Notes under the pieces: generated by a model
Told to the model about the DNA's origin: nothing
Database searches by the model: none
The model's input: only the letters and a program-made list of their open reading frames with translations
Part shown: positions 31,029-42,797 of the stretch, one piece after another
Position numbering within the stretch: the first letter of the stretch is position 1
Layout of the letters: every line of letters starts with the position of its first letter
Assembly: GCA_009763385.1 (NCBI GenBank)
Contig: CM019824.1
Coordinates: forward strand, 109,510,660-109,574,659
From: Coix lacryma-jobi var. lacryma-jobi
Taxonomy: Eukaryota; Streptophyta; Magnoliopsida; Poales; Poaceae
DNA length: 64,000 bases
Direction: 5' to 3'
Position numbers and translations under genes: made by a program

Positions 31029-32358
31029 CTATGGTTTCTGCTGTAACCTTCGAGCGTCGGACTTTGCCCGGAAGTCCATGTCCGCTCTACAGTATCTTTC
31101 CATTGTATCATGAAGCTCTTCGATTGTGTTTGCTGGTTTCCTGGCAAACTTTGAGGAACATGGGCCTGGTCGCAGGCCGCTGACTGCAGCGAGGATCACG
31201 GCCTCATCGGATATCCCCGGAGTTCTTGCTCTGATCTGGATGAACCTTCGCCAGTAGTCTTGCAGCGGTTCGCGCTCTTCTTGTTTGTAGTTGAACAACT
31301 CGATGGGGTTTGATGGGGCTGTTGTGATGCCCTTGAAGTTTGTGCAGAGTCTGTCTCTGAGGTTGGCCTAGGACTCCACAGTTCCGGGGCGAAGGTTGCT
31401 GTACCAAGTCTGCGCAATGTCACGAAGGATGATTACGAAAGACTTCGCCATTGTTGATTCATCTCCCCCGGTTGCGGCGACTGCCGCTTCATAGCTCATT
31501 ATGAATTGGCGAGGGTCAGTGAGTCCGTCATAACAGGGCAGATTTTGTGGATTGTAGCATGGTGGTTAGGGTTGGGTTTGCAGTATCTGGGAGAGTGGTG
31601 ATCTTGGGTCATAGGGCATATGGTGTTGTTGGGCCCTTCGCTGAATGCGAAGGTTTGGCTCTCGCTCTTCTGGGTAAAGTTGGCGGAAATTTGGTGGTGG
31701 TGGGGGTGGTGGTGGCTGACGGGCGTTACCCTGACCCAACTCCTCATTCCCCTCCTGAAGGGGCGGTTTGCAGTATCTGGGAGAGTGGTGATCTTGGGTC
31801 GTAGGGCATCTGGTGTTGTTGGGCCCTTTGCTGAATGCGAAGGTTTGGCTCTCGCTCTTCTGGGTAAAGTTGGCGGAAATTTGGTGGTGGTGGGGGTGGT
31901 GGTGGCTGACGGGCGTTACCCTGACCCAACTCCTCATTTCCCTCTTGAAGGGGCGGTCCATCTCTATCATTCCAACCCTCGGCTTCGACTTCAGCTGCCG
32001 CGAGGGACTCTTCCATTCGGCGAAGCTGTTCCCTTGCTTCATCCGCCTTTTGCCTGATGGCACACAATCGGTTGTGCCTTTCAAGCTGGTCTAGGCGCCT
32101 TTTCTTCTCCTGCAACTCAGCTTGGAGCCTGTCCAAGGCCTCGAGGCCCAACTCCTCTTCATCTCCTCTTCCACCTTCTCCGGAGGTGTGTAGGTGCGGC
32201 TGTGATACTAGCCGAGTGTGAGGGCCCGGGACCTCTGTCCCTGGTGTGACTTCTTCTCCCGAAGGTTCCACATTTTCTTCCATGGTCTGAACCGTCACCG
32301 TGGCCTCTCTGGTCGCGCGATGGTCTCTGGTTGAGGATGCTCTTCTGTTTCGAGCCAT
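31029..32358 (-). pseudogene. gag: Tat gag
   Basis: The start is taken at 32358 (MARNRRASSTRD), 14 bases inside the primer site. The N-terminal part has a coiled coil (LDRLQAELQEKKRRLDQLERHNRLCAIRQ in outline) and a Pro-rich stretch. A 190-bp duplication then breaks the order. The capsid-type domain follows in 31298-31029: LQDYWRRFIQIRARTPGISDEAVILAAVSGLRPG. Several stops and shifts lie between 31300 and 31740. The product would form the particle shell. Confidence 0.8.
31576..31955. repeat. 190-bp tandem duplication inside Tat gag
   Basis: GTTTGCAGTATCTGGGAGAG recurs at 31576 and 31766, and the two copies agree almost base for base through to GAAGGGGCG (31765, 31955). 190 is not a multiple of three, so the duplication shifts the gag frame. 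The high identity makes it recent. Confidence 0.92.
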
Positions 32359-32371
32359 CACGATCTTCGTT

Positions 32372-32388
32372 CCCCACGGTCGGTGCCA
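32372..32388 (-). other. Primer-binding site of the Tat element
   Basis: The minus strand reads TGGCACCGACCGTGGGG three bases inside the 5' LTR. The TGG start and position fit a primer site; I do not assign the tRNA. Confidence 0.7.
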
Positions 32389-32391
32389 AAC

Positions 32392-32989
32392 TGTTGGGAG
32401 CACACTTGCCCTACCTCCGCACACGTGCAGGGGAGTGACGAAGGTGGCCAATCGTCAGAACCAAGAGTGAAGGTACAAGGGAAACTGGAACAGTGATGCT
32501 CTAGCTCTATTCCCAAAAACCCGTGGCTTTACACTGTTCACCCCCTGGTATTTATAGGGAATACCAAGGGGCACTGACCAAATTACAAAAAAGGACAAGA
32601 AAGATTCCTCTGCGCTATACAACGGAGGGGCAGAATCGTACAAACACAGACGGTTTAGAAACCCTAGCCAGCCTCCCATATGTCCGCCGCCACCTGGCTT
32701 GCGCGCATCTTCGCAGGGATGCGCATCTTCGCTTGCCACCCGTTGAGCTTGACCCTCCTTGTGAAGGCACGCGGCACGCGCGAGGGTTGTTCCCTGTTCT
32801 TCCCACGCTTCTTTCCTGTAAGAACCGTAAGATAACCCAAAGGCCGAATCAGCACTCGAGGGTTGGGAAATAAGACTCGAGGGGCTTATCAGGTGACGAG
32901 GGTTTCCTCGATAGGACGCAGGGCACTGCGAGGGTTGCCTCCTGACCCAGCCTGCGCGATGTCACTACCGAGGGTTCTTTCCCCCAACA
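32392..32989 (-). repeat. 5' LTR of the Tat element
   Basis: TGTTGGGAGC start and CCCCCAACA end, 598 bp; the shorter copy, lacking ~35 bp present at 20455-20495. The TATA box on the minus strand is at ~32547-32558. Confidence 0.94.
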
Positions 32990-34090
32990 GACCAATCGAA
33001 TAAAACAAGTACACAAACTCCCCCTACAATAGTGCACACAACTAGGGACATGATTTGTCAAATTTCTCCCTCTTAGTTGAAAATGCACACAACAAGGCAA
33101 ATGCATATGAGTCACAAATGCAAGTTAGCAGCTTCAGGTATATAGTTGATAGAGTGAATAGATGCTTTAATGAGTGCTGATCCAACTACTCAACTACAAG
33201 CACAAATGCCAGCAAAGGCTCAAATTGATCACAGAATACGAAATATGAACATATGAGCAGAGTGAGCAGTTTTGAGTCATTCAGAAAGGGTTTCACAATC
33301 AAAATAGCACCAAACATGTATAGACAGGAAGTTACACAAGTGCTAAACATGTATGAAAGGTGAACTACCCCTAGCAAAGTTCAATCATCATGTTATAGAA
33401 ATGAAACATAGACTTGTGTTTTCAGGATTTTATCGGAGTTGCAGCGGTGATTACACAAGTTTAAATTTTCAGCATGTGATTGCGAGAGGTTGAAAACTTG
33501 AAATTGCCTAACTTTTCAACCGAGCTAAGCCTATGCATAAGCAATCAGAAGCTTGAAGCAACGGTTTCGGTCTTACACTACACCGCCCAAGTTTAACTCA
33601 ATGTGCAATGAGAAACAGTCTCGATACTGTGATGTGCTGTCAAGTGATCCCATCTCGATCTTTTCAATTCACTTAGACTTGGTTCAAATTTTAATAGAAT
33701 ATGAACACACCAAGCAAGTGAAGGACTTAGAACTAGAGACATAGCAACCTAGCGTATATGTAAAGCACAAGTGACTTCAACACCTTCTACACATGCTAGT
33801 TGCCAAACTCAATGGTGAACATGTTTCAAATTTTATGTTGAATTATGCATATTCACAGTTCTGAAAAGTAGCTCAGCTCACAACATGTATCAGTGATCAA
33901 AAAGAGCCTAAGCTACAAGCATCATCATGTATCATCGGAGCATACACTAATCAGAGCATAGATTCATTCTACAGATTATAGACATGAACCTCGAAAAAGA
34001 TAAAGAAGCAAATATGCTGAAATGCAAGAGTCAAAACAAGAACAAAATAAAAGAAGTCAGTCTATGATACAATAACCAAAATGTTTCCCC
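32990..34090 (-). other. E1 3' non-coding interior, right piece
   Basis: Starts with the second GACCA copy and matches 57371-58490 of E2 throughout (e.g. AACTCCCCCT...AGTGCACA, TGCAAGTTAGCAGCTTCAGG, TTGCAGCGGTGA). No ORF of note in either element, so this ~1.1-1.5-kb stretch between RNase H and the PPT looks non-coding in the family. Confidence 0.8.
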
Positions 34091-34093
34091 TAA

Positions 34094-35527
34094 CTAAAAG
34101 GGGAAACACACACCAAGCTCACCTCTCAACCTAGCAAAGGTTGATTGGTCCAAAGGCTTGGTGAAAATATCTGCCAACTGAAGATGAGTATCGACATGGT
34201 GAAGATCGATATCACCCTTCTCATAATGGTCTCGCAAGAAATGAAAGCGCACATCAATGTGTTTGGTCTTAGAGTGCAACACGGGGTTCTTAGCAACGCT
34301 AATTGCACTCGTGCTATCACAAAGTAATGGAACTCAAGAAAAACTCAGACCAAAATCACGCAAAATGGCCATCATCCACAACAACTGAGAACAGCAGCTA
34401 GCCGCAGCAACATATTCAGCCTCTGTGGTAGACTGAGCGACACTAGACTGCTTGCGAGAAGACCAAGATACAAGGGAAGAACCCAAAAATTGACAAGTCC
34501 CAGAAGTGGACTTGCGCTCAAGTCGGCAACCAGCAAAATCAGCATCCGAGTACCTGCAAAGGGAGAGGGTGGAACAAGCAGAATACCAAATCCCAAAATC
34601 AGGTGTGAAGCATAAGTACCTCATAATGCGCTTGACCGCCTGACGGTGAGAAGTGCACGGCGACGACTAAAATCGCGCGCAAAGACACACCGCGAACTGG
34701 ATGTCCGGGCGTGTCGCCGTCAGGTACAGCAGCGACCCGATCATACTCCGGTACTCCTTCTGGTCCACAGCTTCTCCATCCTTGTCCGCATCCAGGGCCG
34801 TCGGGGTCGACATGGGTGTTGGAAGAGGCTTGGCCTCACCCATATCGAACTTCTTCAATATGTCCTTGGTGTACTTGCCCTGGTGCACGAATGTTCCCTC
34901 TCAGGATTGCTTGATTTGCAACCCGAGGAAAAACGTCAACTCGCCCATCATGCTCATCTCAAATTCCCTGCTCATAGTATCTGCAAACTTGGCAACCAAA
35001 GCATGAGAAGAACCACCGAATATGATATCATCCACGTAAATCTAAACCAACAAAGTGTCATTGCCTTGCTTGAGGAGAAAAAAGAGTTTTATCAACACAT
35101 CTCATTTTAAAACCCTTAGCAAGCAAAAAGATTTTCAACCAATCATACCAGGCTCTAGGGTCTTGTTTCAAACCATACAAAGCTTTGTGAAGTTTAAAAA
35201 CATGGTTTGGAAACTTGGGATTTTCAAAACTGGGGGGTTGTTTCACATACACTTCTTCTTCTATGTAGCCATTTAGGAAAGGACTCTTGACATCCATTTG
35301 AAAAAGTTTGAAACCTTTGGATGGCAGCAAAAACCAAGAGGATCCTAATGCCTCCAAATGAGCTACAGGAGCAAAAGTCTCCTCATAATCTATCCCCTCC
35401 TTCTAACTATACCCCTGGGCTACAAGTCTTGCCTTGTTTCTCACAACATGGCCATCTTCCCCTTTTTGTTTTTGAAAACTCATTTTGTCCCAATAGGGTG
35501 ACACTCAGGAGGAAGAGGAAGAAGAAC
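34094..35527 (-). pseudogene. pol: E1 Copia RT and RNase H
   Basis: Minus-strand pieces: FKLFQMDVKSPFLNGYIEEEVYVKQPP (35357-35058), IYVDDIIFGG with a TAG just upstream (~35040), the FFLGLQIKQS segment, GKYTKDILKKFDMGEAKPLPTPM (34888-34667), YSDADFAGC and STTEAEYVAAASC of RNase H (34624-34334), and HVDTHLQLADIFTKPL (34282-34094). Catalytic residues YVDD, D and E persist, but stops at several points prevent translation. The CACTA element cuts it at 35528. Confidence 0.88.
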
Positions 35528-35589
35528 CACTACTAGAGAACAGGCCTTTGGACGATTTGCAAAATCAGGTTTAGTCACAGAAAAATTTG

Positions 35590-35935
35590 CGCCCGGGACT
35601 AGAAAGGTCTTTAGCCCCGGTTGGTAACACCAACCGGGGCTAAAGTTCCCTAGCCCAACGGCTCATTTGTCAGAGGGACCTTTAGCCCCGGTTGGTGTCA
35701 CCAACCGGGGCTAAAGATTGACCTTTAGCCCCGGTTGGTGACACCAACCGGGGCTAAAGGTTTTGCCCCGGTTGCTGTATCCAGCCGGGGCTAAATGTTG
35801 GCATCTTTAGCCCTGGTTGGTGTTACCAACCGGGAATAAAAGGTTTTGTCCTGGTTGGTCTATCCAGCCGGGCCTAAATGTTGGCATTTAGCCCCGGCTG
35901 GGAATAAGGACCGGGGCTAAATGTCCTCCCTATAT
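35590..35935. repeat. Left subterminal repeats of CACTA and first TATA
   Basis: Inverted units TTTAGCCCCGGTTGGT / ACCAACCGGGGCTAAA recur about ten times as palindromes of ~38 bp, the binding-site type used by CACTA transposases. A TATA-like CCTATATTTGAA at ~35929-35940 follows directly. Confidence 0.9.
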
Positions 35936-36204
35936 TTGAACTGTTCTTCCACCTCCAGCCGTGCCCGAGCTCCTGTCTTCATTTTTTTCTTCATTCAGTC
36001 ACTTGCTTGCATGTTTGCTCTCTCTTCTCCGGTGATTTTTGTTTAACACATCTCCGGCGATTGATTTATTTCATCACATCTACGCCGCCATCGACTCCTT
36101 GAAAGGTTACTAGCTTCAGTTTTCCATTTTTGTAGCCGCCACTTATATATATGGTTTTTGAAGCTATTTTGAGTTCATTCACTTCATAGTTTAAATTAGT
36201 ACCC

Positions 36205-36940
36205 TAAAAACAAAATGTGACCAGTTTAATTAGTTTATTTTAACCTTTTAGAGAAATAGAGATCATTTAAATCATTTGTTTATAGAAAATAGAAATATAT
36301 AATACTTTAGTTTACAAAATATGACCGGTTTAATTAGTTTATTTTAAATTTTTGGATAAATAGAGATCAGTTAAATCATTTGTTTACAGAAAATAGAAAT
36401 ATATAATACTTTAGTTTACAAAATGTGACCGGTTTAATTAGTTTATTTTAACTTTTTGGAGAAATAGAGATCAGTTAAATCATTTGTTCACAGAAATTAG
36501 AAATATATAATACTTTAGTTTACAAAATGTGACCGGTTTAATTAGTTTATTTTAACTTTTTAGAGAAATAGAGATCATTTAAATCATTTGTTTACAGAAA
36601 ATAGAAATATATAATACTTTTATTTACAAAATGTGACCGGTTTAATTAGTTTATTTTAATTTTTTGGAGAAATAGAGATCAGTTAAATCATTTGTTTACA
36701 GAAATTAGAAATATATAATACTTTAGTTTACAAAATGTGACGAGTTTAATTAGTTTATTTTAATCTTTTAGAGAAATAGAGATCATTTAAATCATTTGTT
36801 TACAGAAAATAGAAATATATAATACTTTAGTTTACAAAATGTGACTGGTTTAATTAGTTTATTTTAATTTTTTGGAGAAATAGAGATCAGTTAAATCATT
36901 TTTTTACAGAAATTAGAAATATATAATACTCTAGTTTACT
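36205..36940. repeat. ~104-bp AT-rich tandem repeat, about 7 copies
   Basis: TTTAGTTTACAAAATGTGAC recurs near 36307, 36411, 36514, 36618, 36722, 36825 and (partial) 36929, a steady 103-104-bp period. It lies between a probable leader exon (ending TTGAAAG/GTTACT, ~36105) and a splice-acceptor-like AAAATGCAG at 36950-36958, so it probably forms a 5' intron. Confidence 0.92.
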
Positions 36941-36961
36941 GCTCAACTAAAATGCAGAAGG

Positions 36962-37279
36962 ATGCCTGCTTGGTATGTCATTTTCGAGGGCACCAAGTCA
37001 GGTATTTACACCAGCTGGGCCAAGTGCAGTTAGTATGTCCTCAAAGTTAAGGGAGCTGTGCATAAAAAGTACAAGTCTTTTGAGGAAGCGTCTGCAGCTC
37101 TAGAGGCTTTCAACTCAAGAATCAACTCAATTCCAACTGCACCTACCCCTACCTTACCTTCCTATCAGGTTGGAGTGGCAGGCAGTTCATCTTGTTGGAC
37201 TGTGATGTGGGAAAAATGTGCAGGTGTTGTTAGTTGCTTTGGTTGTGGCCAAGTGGATGAGGCTGCACTGTTATCTTGA
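36962..37279 (+). pseudogene. RNase H1 hybrid-binding-like (viroplasmin-fold) domain
   Basis: From ATG 36962, just after a splice acceptor, the frame reads PAWYVIFEGTKSGIYTSWAKCS, stop, YVLKVKGAVHKKYKSFEEAS. This is the compact RNase H1 N-terminal RNA:DNA hybrid-binding fold (PF01693): W-Y-V-x-x-G, GIYTSW, and the KSFxxxxEA helix. One TAG at 37031-37033 interrupts it, likely from CAG. A Pro/Thr-rich linker follows. It is probably a captured host domain, possibly spliced to the transposase, since another acceptor (AATGCAG) precedes 37441. Confidence 0.7.
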
Positions 37280-37443
37280 TGTAATAATTAATTAGACAAG
37301 TTCAACTGCTACTACTTATATGCCACCAGTGATGCTTACTAAATTTGGGTGTCATGAACATGTTTATAAATTTGAGCTAGAAAATTAAATTTGTTGATAA
37401 GAATGAGAGATATAATTATGTGATATGTCATATAATGCAGACG

Positions 37444-40400
37444 ATGACACGTCACTGGATGTACAATGCCGATCGTTGCTCAAAAGAGTTCATTGATGGC
37501 GTGCATTATTTTTTAAGAGTGGCCGAGGCAAACAAGCAGAATGGTTTTATATGCTGCCCATGTGCCCTTTGTAATAATTCGAAGGAATATTCTAGCTCAA
37601 GGAGTCTTCACTCACACTTGTTCAAGTCAGGTTTCATGCCAAACTATAGTTGTTGGACGAAGCATGGAGAAATTGGTGTTATGATGGAAGAAGGTGAAGA
37701 AGAACAATTAGACCCTGACGATGATATTATTGCTCAATACGTTGACTTTGGTGATACTGCAATGGGGGAAGGTGAAGAAGAGGCAAGTGCAGAAGACACA
37801 CTCGCTGAAGATGATGCTCTTGGTGATGTCATTCATGATGCACAAAGAGATTGTGAAAGTGAAAGGGAGAAGGCTAAGTTTGACTGTATGCTAGAGGATC
37901 ACAGGAAATTACTATACCCGTCTGCTGCAGATGGACAAAAAAAGTTGGGTACAACACTTGAGTTGCTACAATGGAAGGCACAGAATGGTGTATCTGACAA
38001 GGCATTTGGACAATTATTGAAGATTATAAAATAAAAAATGCTTCCGAAGCCTAACGAATTGCCCGCCACTACGTACGAAGCAAAACAAGTCGTCTGTCCA
38101 TTGGGTTTAGAAATCCAGAAGATACATGCATGTCCTAATGACTGCATCCTGTACCGTGGCAAGGAATACGAGAATTTGGATGAATGCCCTATATGTAAAG
38201 CGTCACGATATAAGATCAGGCGAGATGACCCTGGCGATGTTGAGGGTGAAGAACATCCCCGGAAGAAAATCCTTGCCAAGGTTATGTGGTACGCTCCTAT
38301 AATACCACGCCTGGAACGTCTGTCCAGAAACAAGGACCTTGCAAAGTTGGTGCGATGGCACAAAGAAGACCGTAAGATAGACAACATGTTGAGACACCCT
38401 GCTAATGGGTCCCAGTGGAGAGCAATAGACAGAGAATTCCCGGAATTTGCAAAAGACGCTAGAAACTTAAGGTTTGGTTTAAGTACGGACGGGATGAATC
38501 CTTATGGGGAACAAAGCAGTAGTCATAGCACGTGGCCTGTTACTCTATGTATCTACAACCTTCCTCCATGGTTATGCATAAAGAGGAAGTTCATTATGAT
38601 GCCAGTGCTCATCCAAGGCCCGAGACAACCTGGCAACGATATCGATGTCTACCTGAGGCCATTAGTTGAGGAACTCCGACTTTTATGGAGTAAATCAGGT
38701 GTACGTGTGTGGGATGATTACAAACAGGAACACTTTGACCTACGAGCATTGTTGTTCTTTACAATCAATGATTAGCCTGCTCTAAGTAATCTTTCAGGAC
38801 AGACAAACAAGGGATATAATGCATGCACACATTGTTTTGATGACATGGATAGTATATATTTGAAAAAATGTAGAAAGGTAGTGTACCTTGGCCATCGTCG
38901 ATTTCTTTCCGTGAATCACCAGGTTAGAAAGAAAGGCAAGCATTTTAAAGGTGAGACAGACCACCGGAGCAAGCCTCGCAACAGAACAGGGGAAGATATA
39001 CTTGAGATGATCAAGGATGTGAAAGTAGTCTTTGGAAAGGGGACGGGCAGTGAACCTGTTCCGAAAGACGCTACGGGACACGCACCCATGTGGAAGAAGA
39101 AATCAATATTTTGGGAGCTACCCTATTGGCATGTACTAGAGGTCCGCCACGCGATCGACGTGATGCACCTGACAAAGAATCTTTGTGTAAACCTTCTAGG
39201 ATTCATGGGTATGTATGGAAAGTCTAAGGATACACTTGAAGCACGACAAGATTTGCAGCGCATGAAAGAACGAGACAACCAACATCCAGAGAAGACAGAT
39301 GATGGACGCCATTACTTAAGACCTGCTATCTATACTCTTAGCAATGAAGAGAAGGAAATCATGTTTGAATGCCTAAACAGCATCAAGGTCCCATCTGGAT
39401 TCTCCTCCAATATAAAGGGAATAATAAATATGCAAGAGAAGAAATTCCTAAACTTTAAGTCGCATGACTGCCACGTGCTTATGACGCAATTGCTTCCGGT
39501 TGCTTTAAGAGGAATTCTACCTCCACAAGTACGTCTGGCCACTGTGAAGCTATGTGCATTCCTCAATGCAATTTCTCAGAAGGCAATTAATCCACTAGAA
39601 CTAGCTACTCTACAGAATGATGTGGTTCAATGTCTTGTGAGCTTTGAGTTGGTGTTCCCTCCATCCTTCTTTAATATCATGACACACCTCCTAGTTCACC
39701 TGGTCAAGGAGATTCATATTCTCGGTCCTGTGTTCCTACACAACATGTTCCCCTTCGAGAGGTTCATGGGAGTATTGAAAAAATATGTTCACCAACGTGC
39801 TTGGCCAGAAGGAAGCATCGGGCTATGGGACAGAGGAGGTCATAGAGTTCTGTGTTGACTTTATTCCTGACCTTGACCTGATTGGTGTTCCTGAATCACG
39901 ACACGAGGGGAGGCTATGTGAAAAGGGGACACTAGGGAAGAAAACATATATCGGTACGGGGAACGATTATTTCAATAAAGCGCACTACACAGTTCTTCAA
40001 AACTCATCAGTGGTGGATCCATATATCGAGATACACAAGGAGTTCCTACGATCCCAATTTTCTGGGAAGAATGAAGTTTGGATTACACGTGAGCACATGA
40101 ATACTTTTAGCACTTGGTTGTGAAAAGAATGTCTGGGTGATAACAATATTGATGAGCAACTATATTTGTTGGCTAGGCAACCATCATGGCACATCCTCAC
40201 GTACAAAGGGTATGAGATAAATGGAAACACATTTTACACCATTGTCCAAGATAAAAGGAGCACAAACCAAAACAGTGGTGTTCGCGTAGATGCCACAGAC
40301 CCAAATGGGAAGAGGCAAACATATTATGGCCGCATAGAGGAGATTTGGGAACTAGGCTACGCACCTAATTTTAAAGTCCCTTTGTTTCGATGCCAATGGG

Positions 40401-40804
40401 TCAAGACGACCGGAGGCGGAGTAACAGTTGACAAGGAGTATGGAATGACAACAGTGGATCTCAACAATATTGGATACAAAGGTGAACCATTCGTCCTTGC
40501 TGCTAATGTGAATCAGGTGTTCTACGTGAAAGACATGTCTACAAAACCCAAGAGAGGGAAAAATGATGAAAAATCAACCAAAAAGCCAAAATGCCACATA
40601 GTTCTTTCAGGAAGAAGAAACATCGTGGGAATTGAGGACAAGTCAGACATGTCGGAAGATTATGAAAGGGATGACCGAATACCGACCTTCAGTGTGACCA
40701 AAGATCCAAGCATCCTGCTAAATACTGAGGAGACTCCATGGTTACGACATGATCATAACCAAGGGACATACGTCAAGAAGAAGATCACCAGTGTACCCGC
40801 TTGA
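37444..40804 (+). pseudogene. CACTA TNP2-type transposase
   Basis: Domain order is complete: transposase-associated Zn domain (WMYNADRCSKEFIDGVHYFL...CPCALCNN), acidic linker, TNP2 catalytic region from ~38050 (CPLGLEIQKIHACPNDCILYRG, CPICKASRYK, AKVMWYAPIIPRL, LSTDGMNPYG), then DUF4218 (LPVALRGILPPQVRLATVKLCAFLNAIS...HILGPVFLHNMFPFERFMGVLKKYV) and DUF4216 (VPLFRCQWVK...YGMTTVDLNNIGYKGEPFVLA). Breaks: stop at 38032-38034, TAG for the usual Trp in TINDWPALS at ~38773, a frameshift near 39815-39840, and TGA for a likely Arg at 40121. Length (about 1100 residues) is normal, so it was once full-length. Confidence 0.93.
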
Positions 40805-41570
40805 TATATAATTATGCTTTAACTAATATTATGTATTACAGTTTTTGTGTAATTAATAATGATTATAGATAGTCATGGTTCATTGATGTCGGTGTCGAAA
40901 TTACTTGATTTATTACATTATTTTAGTTATGGATAGTCATGGTTAATAATGATTATGGATAGTCATGGTTATTAATAATGATTATGGATAGTCATGGTTC
41001 GTTAATATGAGCCCAAATTGATGCCCCACACGATGTGTTAGATTTTTCTGATCATTATTTTAATTATTGGAGGCCAAATTGATGCCCCACACGAGATGCC
41101 CAAAAATTTTCCAAGTCGCAGGCCTAGTTTATCCAATAATTATTGGGTGACGGTGTGCGGTAATTCGATTAAACCGGAAAAAGTACGAAACCATCTCCAA
41201 AAAATCACAAACTTGTTGGTTGCATTTGGACAATAAAAGATGAACAACCCAAAATTTAGCGTTCAGATAATGCAAAAATAATTTTCCTATCGAGAACCAG
41301 TTGTTTCAGATATTTAAATTTAACATTATATTTTTTCATTAACAAAATATGAATTGTTATTTACATTTACATTTGTTATTATAAGAAAAGAAAATAATTT
41401 ATGTTACAAAATTTTCTACTATACACTAAGGTAAAAGAAAATACAACTGCTATTTTTAAGAAATTTTATGCCTAATATTGAATTTACTATGCAATTAACA
41501 AGTATTACAACATATTAATATAGTGAAAACCTAATACAAAACCCAAAATACAGAAAGCCCAAAACAGTGG
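40805..41570. other. AT-rich spacer with small duplications
   Basis: No gene. GATAGTCATGGTT occurs four times in 40866-40996, and AAATTGATGCCCCACACGA occurs twice (~41017 and ~41077). The rest is A/T-rich without features I can name. Confidence 0.7.
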
Positions 41571-41574
41571 CGGG

Positions 41575-41750
41575 AAAGAACCTTTAGTCCCGGGCGGTGG
41601 CACCACCCGGGACTAAAGGATCTTTAGTCCCGGGGCGTAATCCCGCCCGGGACTAAAGCTCCGAACCTTTAGTCCCGGGCAGGCTTACGCCCCGGGACTA
41701 AAGGGGTGGTGCCATCGCCCGGGACTAAAGGGTCCCCGAGTATATAGGGT
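41575..41750. repeat. Internal palindromic repeats and second TATA box of CACTA
   Basis: CCTTTAGTCCCGGGCGG / CCGCCCGGGACTAAAG units form four to five palindromes, a variant of the subterminal repeats (TTTAGTCCC for TTTAGCCCC). A TATA box (TATATAGGG, 41741-41749) follows at once. The arrangement copies that at 35590-35940. Confidence 0.88.
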
Positions 41751-41769
41751 ACAGGGCCCTCCTACCTCC

Positions 41770-42108
41770 CCAGATCGACGTCAGAGTTTGCGCCGCCGCC
41801 TCCGTTGTCTTCGCCGTCTTCCCTGTGTGCCTCGCCGCCGCGTCGTCCTCTCTCCCTCGTCGTCGTCCTCGCTTCCGTCGCCGTCGTCCTCGGTCGGGAC
41901 TCCCCGCCGGCCGCGCCGCCGTTCGTTGCGGCGCCCTCGGCCTCCCTCACCGCCGCCGGTCAAGACTCGGCCCGCCGCGCACCGGCCGCCCTCGGCCGGG
42001 ACTCCCCGCCGCGCCGTTTGCCGTTCGTCGCGGCGCCCTCGGCCTCTCTGGCCGCGCGGAGCCGTTTGCCGCCATCCGCGCCTCGTCCTCGCGCGCGGCC
42101 ACCACCGG
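41770..42108 (+). other. Probable leader exon of the second CACTA gene
   Basis: G+C-rich CCGCCGT-type sequence with no conserved protein; frames open in all directions. It starts 25-30 bases after the TATA box and ends at CACCG/GTGAGG (donor at 42108), a good plant 5' splice site. 42109-43602, up to the acceptor TTATTCGCAG, would be a leader intron. Confidence 0.5.
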
Positions 42109-42797
42109 TGAGGCCTGGCCCCACCTGAGTGTTTGCCGCCGTCGGCGTGTGTGTCCTCGCCGTGTGCGTGTGTGCATGTGCATGTGTTGTGTATGTGCAG
42201 TGTATAGAAAAAGAAAAAGAAAAAGAAAGAATGATATATATAGAAAACATGATATATATAGAAAATGATTATAAATACATATATATTTATATATGTTTAT
42301 AGAAAAATGAATATATATTTATATAAATATAGTTATATAAATCATTTTTAGAAAATCATGTTTATAGAAAATGTTTCTTTGTAGTGTATACATATATATT
42401 TATGGAAAAATAAATATATAAATCGTGTGTTCCTTTGCAACGCACAGACATTTGTAGAAAATGTTTTTTACCCTAACAAAATATTATGTTTACACGTGTA
42501 GATAAAAAGAGATTGGTCGCGTTGACCACGCCACCGTCATCCTCACAACGACGTCATCCTCGCCGCCGTCCGTCGTCGTCCTCACCGCGACGTCATCCTC
42601 GCCGCCGTCCGCCGTCGTCCTCACAGCGTCGTCATCCTCGCCGTCGTCCGTCGTCGTCCTCTCGTCAATGGTGTGTCCTTTGTGATAGATGGAGGAGGAG
42701 TAATCACTTAGATACTTTTATGGAATAATCACTTAGATATTTTGGTCTTTAGATATCTATACAGTTATTTATATCGGTCGTGTATATGTATATGGAC

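Larger units (their letters stand above)
20120..32989 (-). mobile_element. Tat/Retand-type Gypsy element, complete (12.87 kb)
   Basis: Both LTRs are present (20120-20752, 32392-32989) and GACCA flanks both sides (20115-20119, 32990-32994). Order on the minus strand: LTR, primer site, gag, zinc finger, protease, RT, two RNase H domains, integrase, tandem repeats, an oppositely transcribed extra gene, LTR. Dual RNase H plus an extra gene on the opposite strand between integrase and the 3' LTR is the recognised Tat plan (Grande, RetroSor, Ogre relatives). Confidence 0.95.

Noticed and set aside
36962..37279. An integrated plant pararetrovirus fragment (the fold is also called viroplasmin)
   Set aside because: No other pararetroviral gene is nearby; the fold is shared with cellular RNase H1, and splice acceptors place it within the CACTA unit.
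37899..39081. Minus-strand frames of 95-162 codons
   Set aside because: Antisense to the TNP2 transposase coding sequence.
41762..42268. Arg/Pro-rich frames of up to 147 codons
   Set aside because: G+C-rich leader sequence with open frames on both strands; fits a 5' untranslated exon better than a protein.
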